Assembly: GCF_002135315.1 (NCBI RefSeq)
Contig: NZ_NEGA01000008.1
Coordinates: 1 to 64,000, forward strand
Direction of reading: 5' to 3'
DNA from: Acinetobacter sp. ANC 3903
GTDB lineage: Bacteria; Pseudomonadota; Gammaproteobacteria; Pseudomonadales; Moraxellaceae
Length of the DNA stretch: 64,000 nt
In this document: positions 1 to 9,899 of the stretch, piece by piece
How the letters are laid out: every line of letters begins with the position of its first letter
How positions within the stretch are numbered: position 1 is the first letter of the stretch
Made by a program: the position numbers and the translations under genes
Notes under the pieces: model-generated
Database searches by the model: none
What the model was told of the DNA's origin: nothing
Seen by the model: only the letters and a program-made list of their open reading frames with translations

Positions 1-1000
<1,000 letters not shown>

Positions 1001-1085
1001 GTTTTTATTTTTTGTAGCCAAAGCTTGCTTTTTAGTCTGTATTTTTAACAGACTAGACAGCATCAGATAATATAAGAGCAAGGAT

Positions 1086-2210
1086 ATGCAGCAAAAACAA
1101 TTATCTATATTAAAACCCCTCTTATGTGTGTTGATCTCTGGATTAATGTCTACTGTCAGCTGGTCAAACTTAGCTGAAACCGGGGCTAATCAACCAAAGC
1201 GTATCGCAACAGAAACAGAAAAAAATTCTAATTTGCTCTATCAGATTCCAAGCCTGATTGATGCGATGCCGACAGTTTTACCGCAACAGTCGGATGCAGT
1301 GATTGTTCCTCCCATACAAGCCACTGAAAAGCAAAGCTGGCTAGATCGTAAACAATATGAAATCCGGAATTGGACCGACCGTAGCTCACATAAAATTGAT
1401 AACTGGTTTGGAGAAACCGATCCGAATGATCCAGCTTCAGCAACCCTCCGCCTGATTATCGATAACAGCTGGAATAAACATGATGGTTATGAAATTAAGC
1501 CGCGTCTTCGTGGAAAAATTAAACTTCCGACCTTAGAACGTAAAGTCAGCCTAATATTTGGTGATGACTCTCTGGATAACGAACTGAAAAATAATATCGC
1601 CATTACCGATGAAAACCCGGATAGCAGCAGTAGTAAAGCTTTAGACAGTGAACGGACGCGAGAAAGTAACAGCTCTTTAGCCCTGCGTTGGTCTGATTTT
1701 TCCAAGCGTCTTCCTTTTGAGACCGATCTGGATTTAGGGGTCCGTTCAGGAGATGATATTTATTTACGGCTAAAGGCTTCCAGAGACTGGCAACTGGAAA
1801 ATGATTTCAGATTCCGTGCTGAACAGATTTACCGCTATGGGATTCAGAGTGATAACTACTTAAGAACCAATCTGGAACTCTCACACTCTCATCCGAATCA
1901 GGCATTTCTGTCCAATCAGTTCAGCCTGACCTATGCGGATCAACAAGTTGATGACTTAAGCTGGGATAATTATCTGTTTAGACAGCACCAGTTTTTCCAT
2001 AATAACCGTTTTGCCTATGGCCTCTATACTGGCGGTTTTTATAATAATAATGACCTCCGCCTGAACAGTTGGGGACCCTATATTTCATGGCGACAACCTT
2101 TCGTGCGTGAATGGTTTTTTCTACAGGGCGATTTGAACTATCTCAATGACCAGCGTGAAAACCGGAGTCATTTCCTGGGCGCATCAGTGCGCCTAGAAGC
2201 ATTGTTCTAG
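1086..2210 (+). CDS. Putative outer-membrane beta-barrel protein
   Basis: 374 aa. An AAGGA-type ribosome binding site lies just before the ATG. Residues 1-27 look like a Sec signal peptide (basic start, hydrophobic core, small residues before Asn28). A polar linker follows, then from about residue 125 alternating hydrophobic/polar strands rich in Arg, Asp, Tyr and Trp, ending in Leu-Phe. A C-terminal aromatic residue is typical of barrels inserted by the BAM machinery. No Pfam family is recognised. It ends before a strong terminator shared with htpG and may form an operon with the upstream Glu-Thr repeat gene. The barrel assignment is inferred from strand pattern only. Confidence 0.7.
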   Translation: MQQKQLSILKPLLCVLISGLMSTVSWSNLAETGANQPKRIATETEKNSNLLYQIPSLIDAMPTVLPQQSDAVIVPPIQATEKQSWLDRKQYEIRNWTDRSSHKIDNWFGETDPNDPASATLRLIIDNSWNKHDGYEIKPRLRGKIKLPTLERKVSLIFGDDSLDNELKNNIAITDENPDSSSSKALDSERTRESNSSLALRWSDFSKRLPFETDLDLGVRSGDDIYLRLKASRDWQLENDFRFRAEQIYRYGIQSDNYLRTNLELSHSHPNQAFLSNQFSLTYADQQVDDLSWDNYLFRQHQFFHNNRFAYGLYTGGFYNNNDLRLNSWGPYISWRQPFVREWFFLQGDLNYLNDQRENRSHFLGASVRLEALF

Positions 2211-2257
2211 GCAGGTCAGTTCCAGAAATTGAACAACAATGATTTATATTTTCCTGC

Positions 2258-2290
2258 AATAAAAAACCTCCCGAAGGAGGTTTTTTATTG
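2258..2290. terminator. Bidirectional intrinsic terminator
   Basis: ACCTCC-cgaa-GGAGGT stem flanked by A6 and T6 runs. It sits between the convergent barrel-protein gene and htpG and can serve both. Confidence 0.9.
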
Positions 2291-2305
2291 CACAGCAAAG
2301 CGTAC

Positions 2306-4225
2306 TTATTTCAACAATAAACTATTGATACGCTTAACATAGGCAGCAGGATCTTCCGGTAGACCACCCTCGGCAATCACGGCCTGGTCAAAAATCACAT
2401 TGGCCAAATCATCAAACTGGTTCGATCCTTCCAGCTTTTTCACCAAAGGATGTTCCGGATTAATTTCCAGGATCGGTTTCGACTCAGGAACAACCTGACC
2501 GGCTTGTTTCAACATACGAATCAATTGTGGCGAAAGTTCACCTTCACCTGTCACCAAACATGCAGGCGAATCGACCAGACGCGTAGTCACCCGCACTTGT
2601 TGGGTTTTGGCCTTGAGTGCATCTGAAAGCTTATCCACGACAGGTTTAAACTGTTCAGCTGCTGCTTCCAGTGCTTTCTTCTCTTCAGCATCCTGCAGAT
2701 CACCCAAGTCCACGGCACCTTTAGACACGTTTTGCATAGGTATACCATCAAACTCGTGCACAAATTCCATTGCCCACTCATCTACATGGTCTGCCATTAA
2801 CAGCACTTCAATACCTTTTTTCTTAAATAATTCCAGCTGCGGAGAATTTTTTGCAGCAGCCAGACTATCAGCAGTTACGTAATAAATGGCCTTCTGACCT
2901 TCTTTCATGCGTGCCTTATAATCGCTCAATGAAGTGGAAACTTCATCATTGCTTGAAGTCGAGAAACGTAATAATTTTAAAATACGTTCACGGTTACCCA
3001 AGTCTTCACCCAAGCCTTCCTTAAGTACTGAACCAAATTCAGCATAGAAAGTTTTGAATTTTTCCTGATCCTGTTCATCTTCAGATTTTGCCAGACCATC
3101 CAGCATGGTCAGCACACGGCGGGCATTTCCTTCACGAATGGTTTTGACATCACGGCTTTCTTGCAGCAATTCACGGCTAACATTGAGGGGAAGATCGGCA
3201 CTATCCACCACCCCTTGCACAAAACGCAAATAGTTTGGAATCAGGTCATCTGCTTCATCCATAATAAACACGCGTTTGACATACAGCTTGATGCCGGCTT
3301 TGGCTTCACGGGTAAAGAGGTTTCCAGGTGCCTTGCTTGGCACATACAGCAACTGGGTGTATTCGGTACTGCCTTCTACACGGTTATGCGTCCAGGCCAA
3401 AGGCGCATCAAAGTCATGGCTGAGATTCTTGTAGAACTCGATATATTGATCTTCAGTGATCTCGTTTTTATTGCGGGTCCAGAGTGCGCTGGCAGAGTTA
3501 ATCGCTTCCCATTCGTCAGTTTTAACGTATTCACCAGACTTGGCTTGTTCACCTTCAGCAGCTTCTTCTTGCTGCCAGATTTCTTTCTGCATTTCAATCG
3601 GCAAGCTGATGTGGTCAGAGTATTTATTGATAATTTGCTTAACTTTATAAGATTCTAAATACTCAAGGGCATTGTCACGCAAATGCAAAATGATATCTGT
3701 TCCACGTGAAGCCTTATTGATTTGTTCAACTTCGAAATCACCGGTACCGGTACTGATCCAGCGTACTGCGTCAGTGGTATCGGCAGCTGCATGACGTGAT
3801 TCTACGGTAATTTTTTCAGCAACAATAAAGCCTGAATAAAACCCGACACCAAACTGGCCAATCAATTGCGCATCTGACTTTTGATCGCCAGACAGTTTAG
3901 ACATAAAGTCTTTGGTACCTGATTTGGCAATGGTACCCAAGTTATCAATGGCTTCCTGTTGGGTTAAGCCAATACCATTATCAGAAATGGTGAGGGTTTT
4001 ATTCTCTTTATTCAGGCTGACACGTACATGCAAGTCAGGGTCATTCTCATAATATTCAGGATGATTAATCCCTTCAAAACGCAGCTTATCGCAGGCATCC
4101 GAAGCATTCGAGATCAGTTCTCGCAGGAAAATTTCAGGGTTTGAATAGAGAGAATGCGTCACTAAATGTAATAGCTGTGCTACTTCGGCCTGGAAACTAT
4201 GTTTTTGTGCGCTATGTTCACTCAT
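2306..4225 (-). CDS. htpG: HtpG, Hsp90-family molecular chaperone
   Basis: 639 aa, the usual length for bacterial Hsp90. The N-terminal GHKL ATPase domain shows the family signatures: [14 protein letters not shown] near residue 35, DNGIGL near 82 and [11 protein letters not shown] near 122. The middle and C-terminal dimerisation domains follow. It is a cytosolic ATP-dependent chaperone for stress-damaged and client proteins. A clear AAGGAG ribosome binding site precedes the ATG, and a sigma-32-like promoter lies upstream (separate entry), consistent with heat induction. The gene stands alone: the upstream LprI-like gene runs in the same direction but the heat-shock promoter separates them. 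Confidence 0.98.
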   Translation of the reverse strand: MSEHSAQKHSFQAEVAQLLHLVTHSLYSNPEIFLRELISNASDACDKLRFEGINHPEYYENDPDLHVRVSLNKENKTLTISDNGIGLTQQEAIDNLGTIAKSGTKDFMSKLSGDQKSDAQLIGQFGVGFYSGFIVAEKITVESRHAAADTTDAVRWISTGTGDFEVEQINKASRGTDIILHLRDNALEYLESYKVKQIINKYSDHISLPIEMQKEIWQQEEAAEGEQAKSGEYVKTDEWEAINSASALWTRNKNEITEDQYIEFYKNLSHDFDAPLAWTHNRVEGSTEYTQLLYVPSKAPGNLFTREAKAGIKLYVKRVFIMDEADDLIPNYLRFVQGVVDSADLPLNVSRELLQESRDVKTIREGNARRVLTMLDGLAKSEDEQDQEKFKTFYAEFGSVLKEGLGEDLGNRERILKLLRFSTSSNDEVSTSLSDYKARMKEGQKAIYYVTADSLAAAKNSPQLELFKKKGIEVLLMADHVDEWAMEFVHEFDGIPMQNVSKGAVDLGDLQDAEEKKALEAAAEQFKPVVDKLSDALKAKTQQVRVTTRLVDSPACLVTGEGELSPQLIRMLKQAGQVVPESKPILEINPEHPLVKKLEGSNQFDDLANVIFDQAVIAEGGLPEDPAAYVKRINSLLLK

Positions 4226-4271
4226 AAATCACTCCTTAAATTCATTACACAGTTTTTATTGGATGCTTAAT

Positions 4272-4298
4272 GAATGGAGTGAGTTAGCGAATTTTCAA
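4272..4298 (-). promoter_or_regulatory. Sigma-32 (RpoH)-type promoter of htpG
   Basis: On the minus strand, TTGAAA (4298-4293) is followed after 13 bases by CTCCATTC (4279-4272). This is close to the RpoH consensus CTTGAAA ... CCCCATNT. The predicted start site lies some 40 bases before the htpG ATG. Assignment rests on motif and spacing. Confidence 0.65.
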
Positions 4299-4318
4299 TA
4301 GGACTAAATAAATTTTTC

Positions 4319-4663
4319 TTAAAAAGGACCCTGTTGATAGACCCGTTCCATATACAGATCCAGTTTTTGTTGGCGCATTTTATAAACTTCAGTTAAACAA
4401 CGGCTTGAATTGCCACATTGATCGCGCAACTGTAACCATTTGACTTGTTCATCCTGAATGATCCCACGTGTTCCCATCGGTACCAAACGTTTAATCATCT
4501 GGTAGGTGGTGGCCATTTTGACATCCGCATCATTAATAGCGCGATGATCACAAATTGCATGTTCTGTTGCAGTACGTGCCTTGTCACAATTAAAACTGGC
4601 AGCAGATGCAGAACCCATCAAAAAACTAAAAAAGACTGCACCACATAAAGTGAATAATTTCAT
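4319..4663 (-). CDS. LprI-like (DUF1311) periplasmic protein
   Basis: 114 aa with a clean signal peptide (about residues 1-21, ending A-S-A). The mature part matches the lysozyme-inhibitor LprI/DUF1311 family: an early Cys, an A-x-C-D motif (HAICDHRAINDAD), a W-L-x-x-R-D-x-C motif and a further Cys, giving four cysteines for two disulfides. Members are periplasmic; some bind lysozyme, but many have no proven role. It is encoded upstream of htpG on the same strand, 93 bp away, with the heat-shock promoter between them. Family assignment is good; inhibition of lysozyme is not shown by the sequence. Confidence 0.85.
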   Translation of the reverse strand: MKLFTLCGAVFFSFLMGSASAASFNCDKARTATEHAICDHRAINDADVKMATTYQMIKRLVPMGTRGIIQDEQVKWLQLRDQCGNSSRCLTEVYKMRQQKLDLYMERVYQQGPF

Positions 4664-4779
4664 GATTCTTCTTACTCTTTTAGCTTATTGTAGACGATTA
4701 ACTTAAACGCATTTTTAATGATTAAACAGAACTAAACTGCTCAATTTGTGTGATTTATTGTGACTGAATAAGTAAATAA

Positions 4780-4807
4780 AAAGATCCCCATCAGAGATGG
4801 GGATTTT
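4780..4807 (-). terminator. Intrinsic terminator after ompW-like gene
   Basis: Nine-base perfect stem (ATCCCCATC / GATGGGGAT) with a 3-base loop. On the minus strand it is followed by CTTTTTATT, as expected downstream of the OmpW-family gene ending at 4843. Confidence 0.85.
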
Positions 4808-4842
4808 GACGCTGATTTGTTATTTTAGTTTTAGTTTTGGTT

Positions 4843-5454
4843 TTAGAATTTGTAGCTATAACCAATGGTGTAAACAAGTGGATCAATATCCAAGTCAAAT
4901 TGAGCAACAGTAGTATCGCCTGCTTTAACTGTCACTTCAGGACTAATTTGTGCATAACGTACGTCAGCAAATACACCCCAGTTTTTCGCATCAGCTGGTT
5001 TAAAGTTAAATCCAACTTGACCTGCAAAACCAAAGTCCTCTTTAACCTTAACGTCAGTACCAGTTAAAGGACCACGTTCGCTTTCATCCCAAGCAACAAA
5101 TGCTGTACCACCAACCCCAATGTATGGTGTGAAGCCAGTTGAGTTTTTAAAGTTATATTTCACTGTTAATGTAGGCGGTAAATGTTTAATTTTAACCGCA
5201 TTAACACCATCGAGTGTTACATCATGGCTAATTGGCGCTGCAAGAAGTAATTCAGTCGAAATATTGTCATTGAAAAAATATTCCACAGAAGGGGTGAACG
5301 CATATTCATTGTCAGCTTGAACAACGCCTACGCCAGCCACTGCTGTATCTTCTGTTGGAGCAACTACAGAACCACCTACTTTAACCTGCCACTGACCTGC
5401 CATCGCAGAAGCAGACATCCCCATTAACGCGATAAGAGCAACTTGTTTTAACAT
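4843..5454 (-). CDS. OmpW-family outer membrane protein
   Basis: 203 aa with a signal peptide (about residues 1-19, ending A-M-A). The mature protein shows the OmpW pattern: a W-x-V-K-V-G start, the block F-T-P-Y-I-G-V-G-G, an F-x-x-x-D-V-R-Y-A segment and a terminal Y-S-Y-K-F ending in Phe. OmpW proteins are 8-stranded monomeric barrels with a hydrophobic channel, implicated in uptake of small hydrophobic molecules. It is a single gene with its own terminator and a long AT-rich upstream region, likely containing its promoter. Which OmpW paralogue this is cannot be told from one window. Confidence 0.92.
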   Translation of the reverse strand: MLKQVALIALMGMSASAMAGQWQVKVGGSVVAPTEDTAVAGVGVVQADNEYAFTPSVEYFFNDNISTELLLAAPISHDVTLDGVNAVKIKHLPPTLTVKYNFKNSTGFTPYIGVGGTAFVAWDESERGPLTGTDVKVKEDFGFAGQVGFNFKPADAKNWGVFADVRYAQISPEVTVKAGDTTVAQFDLDIDPLVYTIGYSYKF

Positions 5455-5756
5455 TTTTAAACCCCTATGGAAGAATAATAACAGTAATTTTCAAACATTA
5501 ATTAATAATAAACACGCCTATTATTAATATGCAATAGCCATTAATTATTTTAAATTTCATTTATTTTTAAACTATTGAAAATATTGGTTATTTATTTTAA
5601 ACTGACCAGCTTGGTTGGTTTTAAATACCAACCAAGCCAATCAGATTAATGATTATATTCCAAGTATATTGCTTGGTTTTATTATATTAATTATTTAATA
5701 ACATTTATTTTAAATACATATTTTAAAATTAGCAATAAAATGAATTAAAAATTCAA
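5455..5756. other. AT-rich intergenic region with a perfect 10-bp hairpin
   Basis: About 300 bp without a gene, between the ompW-like gene and the antiporter. It holds the inverted repeat CTTGGTTGGT (5610-5619) / ACCAACCAAG (5627-5636) with a 7-base loop. Neither side has a strong T run, so it is a weak terminator candidate for the antiporter transcript or a protein-binding site. Otherwise only poly-A/T tracts are seen. Confidence 0.6.
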
Positions 5757-7169
5757 TTAAAGTACCATTGCTGCAATCCAGCCAAATACCAATAATGGAA
5801 TATTAAAATGGATAAAAGTCGGAACCACCGTATCCCAAATATGATCATGCTGACCATCCACACCCAGACCAGCTGTTGGACCTAAAGTTGAATCTGAAGC
5901 TGGAGAACCGGCATCACCCAGTGCTGCAGCGGTACCAATCAGTGCCACAGTGGCCAATGGAGAGAAACCGAATTGGACGCAAAGCGGTACGTAAATTACC
6001 GCCAATACCGGTACACTGGAGAATGATGAACCAATCCCAATGGTCACAAACAAACCAATAAACAGCATCAGGAAGGCAGCCAAGGCTTTATTGTCACCAA
6101 TCAGATGTACTACCCCATTCACCAAACTATTGATGTCACCAGTATGCGTCATCACCGAAGCAAAACCAGCCGCAGAAATCATAATGAAGCCGACCAATGC
6201 CATCATGCGCATGCCTTGAACAAAGACATCATCAGCCTCTTGCCATTTGAAGATACCCGCAGCAGACAGCACCGCAAAACCGACCAGTCCACCCAAGATC
6301 ATGGAACCTGAATACAGCTGGGCAACCAAAGTCAAGGAAATCGCGAGTAGTGCCATCAGGATGGTTTTTTTCGCGATAATTGGTGCTTGTTCAGCTTCGT
6401 GTTTGAGTTCTTCGGCATCCGCTTGCAGACTCACTTCGCCCGCACGAATTGGCTTGTCCAGATCGATGGTGGTCACACGGGCAACCGCACGATCAATATA
6501 ATGACGTGGTTTGCGATAGCTGAAAAATACGGCAGTCAATGTACCAATCAGCATGCCAATAACCGGAATGGCCATCCCCATCGGCATCATCCAGCGATCG
6601 ACATGCAAGTCATAGGCTGCACCAATTTTATTGATATTGCCCATCAAAATTTGTTCAAGGAAAATTGAACCAAAACCGACTGGTAGGAAAATATAAGTTC
6701 CGACTAGACCCATGGTCAGTACGCATGCTGCCGCACGACGGTCCAGATTCATGTGATTCATCACTTTAAGTAAAGGTGGAACCAGTACCGGAATAAAGGC
6801 AATATGCACAGGAATAAGGTTTTGAGAGAAAATGGCTGCAATGAGTAAAATGCTTAACAGTAAATATTTTACTTTTCTGGTTTTTTGATGCGTGGCTTCC
6901 GCACCCAGCAAACCAATCAGTTTATGTGCTAAAAGATCAGGCAAGCCTGATTTTGACAAGGCTAAAGCAAAGGCACCCAATACCGCATAAGCCAAGGCAA
7001 CCTCCGCCCCATCACCTAGCCCCGCATTAAATGCGGTTACAGTATCTGACAAACTTAGCCCTGCAACCAGGCCACCAATAATTGCTGAAATGACCAAAGT
7101 CAAGACAACAGAAACTCGTGCCAGTGAAAGTATAAACATCACGGCAATCGCAATTACTACTGCATTCAT
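5757..7169 (-). CDS. Na+/H+ antiporter family inner-membrane transporter
   Basis: 470 aa, strongly hydrophobic, with roughly a dozen membrane segments. A conserved hydrophilic loop lies in the middle (about residues 215-265). The sequence resembles the Na+/H+ antiporter superfamily group that includes Bacillus YuiF and Haemophilus homologues: an early A-G-L-S block, G-x-G-S-S-F-S-S-V-P-V near residue 375 and GDAGSPASDSTLGPT near 415. These carriers exchange cations or amino acids with H+/Na+; the YuiF branch has been linked to histidine uptake. It is monocistronic, and a long upstream gap separates it from the hydrolase gene. The substrate is not determined. Confidence 0.88.
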   Translation of the reverse strand: MNAVVIAIAVMFILSLARVSVVLTLVISAIIGGLVAGLSLSDTVTAFNAGLGDGAEVALAYAVLGAFALALSKSGLPDLLAHKLIGLLGAEATHQKTRKVKYLLLSILLIAAIFSQNLIPVHIAFIPVLVPPLLKVMNHMNLDRRAAACVLTMGLVGTYIFLPVGFGSIFLEQILMGNINKIGAAYDLHVDRWMMPMGMAIPVIGMLIGTLTAVFFSYRKPRHYIDRAVARVTTIDLDKPIRAGEVSLQADAEELKHEAEQAPIIAKKTILMALLAISLTLVAQLYSGSMILGGLVGFAVLSAAGIFKWQEADDVFVQGMRMMALVGFIMISAAGFASVMTHTGDINSLVNGVVHLIGDNKALAAFLMLFIGLFVTIGIGSSFSSVPVLAVIYVPLCVQFGFSPLATVALIGTAAALGDAGSPASDSTLGPTAGLGVDGQHDHIWDTVVPTFIHFNIPLLVFGWIAAMVL

Positions 7170-7299
7170 GGGAATTTTGAGGAAGATAAAAAAGCCGTTA
7201 TTTTATCAGATTCGCTCTTTTGAAACTGTAAATAAATCGGCTTAGCAATAAACTATCAAATTATTGATTTTAATTAAAATTTAAATAAAGAATCTCTAT

Positions 7300-8169
7300 T
7301 CAATTATTTTTTAAGGCAAATGCTTTAATATATTCTGCGACTAACTCGGCTTGACTTAAAATCGCCCAGTGATTGGCATCCACCTCAACGCGTTGAAAAT
7401 TTTCCGCCCATTTTGGCACTTCATCAATCAGTTCAGGACTGACAAAATTGTCCTGTTTCAGCACGATGGCTTGTACCGGACAAATGGCAAAACGTCGACG
7501 TGGCATGCTTAAACGTGGAAGGAAATTGGCACGATATAGCCCGACACCATGCTTTCCATCAGAAGCAATATGAGTATTGCTAGGCAAGTCTTTTTGATGT
7601 TCTAGCTGCTGCAAAACTTTGCCCCATTTTTCAACGCTAAAAAAATGCCAGACTGTTGGGGCAAGCAATGGCAACTGAAAAACAGCGATATACCAGGATT
7701 TAGCCAGTTGTTTGAAAAATTTGGGCTTATTTTGTTTAAATTGCTGACGCATCCAAAAAGCAGCATGATCTAAACAGGGGCCAGAAATGGTGGTATAAGA
7801 CAAAATCCTGTGGCTAAATCCGGCTTCAGTCACCGATTCCCAAGACTGGATTGAACCCCAATCATGAGCTGCCAGATGAAATGCCCGATCACCCAACACA
7901 GTATTGACCACACTTTCTAAATCGAGCGACAACTGTGCCAAACCATAGTCACGAATTCGTTTTGGAATGGATGATTTCCCGGCACCGCGTACATCATAAG
8001 TCAGCACATAAAAATCCTGGATCAACTGCTGAATCACCGGCTCCCAAACTTCCTGATTATCGGGATAACCATGGACCAGAACTAAAGCCGGTTTTGCCTC
8101 ATTGCCCCAGGTTTTGACATAAAGACGCTGCTGATCCGAGGTGGCAACCCATTGTGTTTGAGCTTGCAT
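7300..8169 (-). CDS. Alpha/beta hydrolase, epoxide-hydrolase-like
   Basis: 289 aa. The oxyanion-hole motif HGYP is at residues 33-36. The nucleophile elbow A-H-D-W-G-S places Asp103 as nucleophile, as in soluble epoxide hydrolases and haloalkane dehalogenases rather than Ser esterases. A catalytic His lies near residue 265 (D-A-N-H-W). No signal peptide, so cytosolic. Similar domains form the N-terminal half of EphD-type proteins that continue into a short-chain dehydrogenase; here the protein stops after the hydrolase domain. The physiological substrate is unknown. Upstream, a divergent hotdog thioesterase-like gene begins 120 bp away. Confidence 0.85.
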   Translation of the reverse strand: MQAQTQWVATSDQQRLYVKTWGNEAKPALVLVHGYPDNQEVWEPVIQQLIQDFYVLTYDVRGAGKSSIPKRIRDYGLAQLSLDLESVVNTVLGDRAFHLAAHDWGSIQSWESVTEAGFSHRILSYTTISGPCLDHAAFWMRQQFKQNKPKFFKQLAKSWYIAVFQLPLLAPTVWHFFSVEKWGKVLQQLEHQKDLPSNTHIASDGKHGVGLYRANFLPRLSMPRRRFAICPVQAIVLKQDNFVSPELIDEVPKWAENFQRVEVDANHWAILSQAELVAEYIKAFALKNN

Positions 8170-8288
8170 GTATTATTATCCTATTCTTTTATTGACTATT
8201 TATTGCAGAGTCTGGGCAATGCGATCAATGCCACCCTGATCATTCTGTTTTAGTATGTTCTGAAGCCATAAAAAAACAATTGACCAAA

Positions 8289-8774
8289 ATGAGCCTTTTA
8301 AAAAAACTACAGACAATTCCTGCCATTTCTAAATTTTTATTAAATCGCTATGCACCTTACCGCGGTGCAGGGATTGAGATTGATAAGGTCGATCTGGCGA
8401 ATTCTCATATTCGCATCAAAATGCCGTTAACGCGTAAAAATCAAAATGTGGTCGGGGTACATTTTGGTGGCAGCTTATATTCGATGGTCGATCCTTTTTA
8501 TATGCTGATTTTGATGCATCATCTGGGTTCAAAATATATTGTTTGGGATAAATCGGCATCTATACAATTTCTGTCTCCAGGCCGTGGTACGGTCTATGCC
8601 GATATTCGTCTAGATTCCACAGAGATTGATCAGATTAAGCAGCTGACTGAAAATCATGCGCCGGTATACCGAAACTATAGTGTAAATATTTTTGATGAAG
8701 CAGGCGTACGTATTGCCGAGGTACAAAAAACGGTATACATCCGCCGCAAAAAACCAAAGGCCAGCCCTAAATGA
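8289..8774 (+). CDS. DUF4442 hotdog-fold thioesterase-like protein
   Basis: 161 aa from the ATG at 8289; a TTG at 8280 is in frame, but the ATG is preferred although no strong ribosome binding site is seen. The pattern N-x-V-G-V-H-F-G-G-S-L-Y near residues 52-63, followed by a helix and W-D-K-S-A-S-I-x-F, is typical of DUF4442 proteins. These adopt the hotdog fold of acyl-CoA/ACP thioesterases (PaaI-like). Cytosolic, about the usual length. It is divergent from the epoxide-hydrolase-like gene and followed by a terminator. Acyl-thioester hydrolysis is inferred from fold only. Confidence 0.8.
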   Translation: MSLLKKLQTIPAISKFLLNRYAPYRGAGIEIDKVDLANSHIRIKMPLTRKNQNVVGVHFGGSLYSMVDPFYMLILMHHLGSKYIVWDKSASIQFLSPGRGTVYADIRLDSTEIDQIKQLTENHAPVYRNYSVNIFDEAGVRIAEVQKTVYIRRKKPKASPK

Positions 8775-8805
8775 TAAAAAGCGCCTGATCAACAAGCGCT
8801 TTTAT
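8774..8805. terminator. Intrinsic terminator
   Basis: AAAAGCGC ... GCGCTTTT stem directly after the DUF4442 stop codon, between convergent genes. A and T runs on both sides allow bidirectional use. Confidence 0.8.
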
Positions 8806-8823
8806 TTAAATTCTAAACGTTAA

Positions 8824-9183
8824 TTAACGTTTTTTCTGTTCGATTGCAGCACCTGCACCGCCACCAATCGCTCCACCAATCGCAGCTCCGGCATTACCAC
8901 CAAACACGCCTTTACCCACAGCAGAACCAATGGCACCGCCTATACCGCTATAAGTAGCATTACGGTTAGAACCCCCTTGGGTCTTACTACCGACTGCTGC
9001 GCCGGCACCACCACCAACTGCTGCACCAAGGCCACCACCCACTTTATTCCCTACTCCACCACCAACGGCACCACCCAATGCAGCCGCGCCAATACGTTGA
9101 TCTCTTGGAGACATCGAATCACAACCCACCAGCATAAAAGTTGACAAGGTTGCCATTGCCATCACGCTCATTAACTTTTTCAT
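8824..9183 (-). CDS. Glycine-zipper lipoprotein
   Basis: 119 aa. The lipoprotein signal ends in the lipobox L-V-G-C, making Cys21 the lipidated residue. The rest is dominated by G-x-x-x-G/A repeats in two long stretches (about residues 30-65 and 79-112). Glycine zippers of this sort occur in small outer-membrane lipoproteins such as the 17-kDa/SlyB/YMGG-like families. Asp22 directly after the Cys is a classic inner-membrane retention signal under the E. coli Lol rule; the rule may not hold here. A good AGGAGAG ribosome binding site precedes the ATG. The role is unknown, probably envelope-related. Confidence 0.85.
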   Translation of the reverse strand: MKKLMSVMAMATLSTFMLVGCDSMSPRDQRIGAAALGGAVGGGVGNKVGGGLGAAVGGGAGAAVGSKTQGGSNRNATYSGIGGAIGSAVGKGVFGGNAGAAIGGAIGGGAGAAIEQKKR

Positions 9184-9281
9184 GGGATTTCTCTCCTTTT
9201 TTCATTCTTTTAGATTATGCCTATTTTGTGGAAGCAATGACCCTAAAATGTTACCCATTACAGTTAAAATGCAGCGTTTTG

Positions 9282-9312
9282 TAAAAAGCCCTAAAAATTT
9301 CAGGGCTTTTTT
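9282..9312. terminator. Intrinsic terminator
   Basis: AAAAAGCCCT / AGGGCTTTTT ten-base stem with a 9-base loop. It overlaps the last codons of the minus-strand ORF at 9300-9584 and has A/T runs on both sides. Confidence 0.85.
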
Positions 9313-9584
9313 ATTGGAGCTTTCTCGTCTTCACTGAGCACCACAATATCTTTGGTGATTATTCCATTTTCGGTCAAAACAGTATGTGAAGTTTTAGTGT
9401 TTTGGCCTAAATTCTTTTTCTGATCCAGCTTTAAGGTACGATGAATTGGGGCTTGTCCGGATTTAAACTCAACATCTTCTGGATCAATTTTTTTGGTTTG
9501 AGAAAGGACCTTGCCTTCTTGCTTTATAGTAGTATTCAATTCAATTTTTGAGGTGGACACAATCACACCGCCCTTTTGTATCAT
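9300..9584 (-). CDS. Hypothetical protein, possibly 5'-truncated
   Basis: 94 aa, basic and polar, with no membrane segment. The stop codon lies inside the terminator hairpin. Upstream of the ATG the same frame reads Cys-Ser-Gly-Ile-Pro, with a stop seven codons before the ATG. The mature-lipoprotein look of that Cys suggests the original gene may have begun further up and lost its signal peptide through a frameshift. No ribosome binding site of note and no recognised family. It could also be non-coding decay. Confidence 0.4.
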   Translation of the reverse strand: MIQKGGVIVSTSKIELNTTIKQEGKVLSQTKKIDPEDVEFKSGQAPIHRTLKLDQKKNLGQNTKTSHTVLTENGIITKDIVVLSEDEKAPIKKP

Positions 9585-9899
9585 TGGAATACCTGAACAT
9601 AGTCAAATACCGTTTTTTATCTTTGGCTTTAGGAGCAAGATACATTTTTTCTAAATGATCCCTCACTGATGGCTCATCATCAATGTAGATACGATTGATC
9701 TTGTTAAGGTATTAAATCAATGCAGGCTTTATTTGCCTAACATAAACAATTCGGCATTCTTGCTGTTGTATAAATACCCTATGTTGAATTACATATTTTC
9801 AAGCTAAAAGAATTTCAAAGAAAAGTATTCCAAGCGATCAATTAGCTTATAACAAAAATTTTAAAATGCTGTAGTACTTAAAGTTGCAGGAGAGTCAGG
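9585..9899. other. Intergenic region with a short unassigned open frame
   Basis: About 315 bp. On the minus strand a frame without stops (roughly 9530-9710) reads MYLAPKAKDKKRYLTMFRYS and onward, preceded by I-Y-I-D-D-E-P-S-V-R-D. It looks protein-like but has no convincing start upstream and runs into stop codons; it may be a gene remnant. The plus-strand side should contain the promoter of the esterase gene, with a GCAGGAGAG ribosome binding site just before 9900. Confidence 0.4.

Noticed and set aside
3161..3658. 165-residue ORF inside htpG on the opposite strand
   Set aside because: Shadow of the htpG coding frame with no features of its own.
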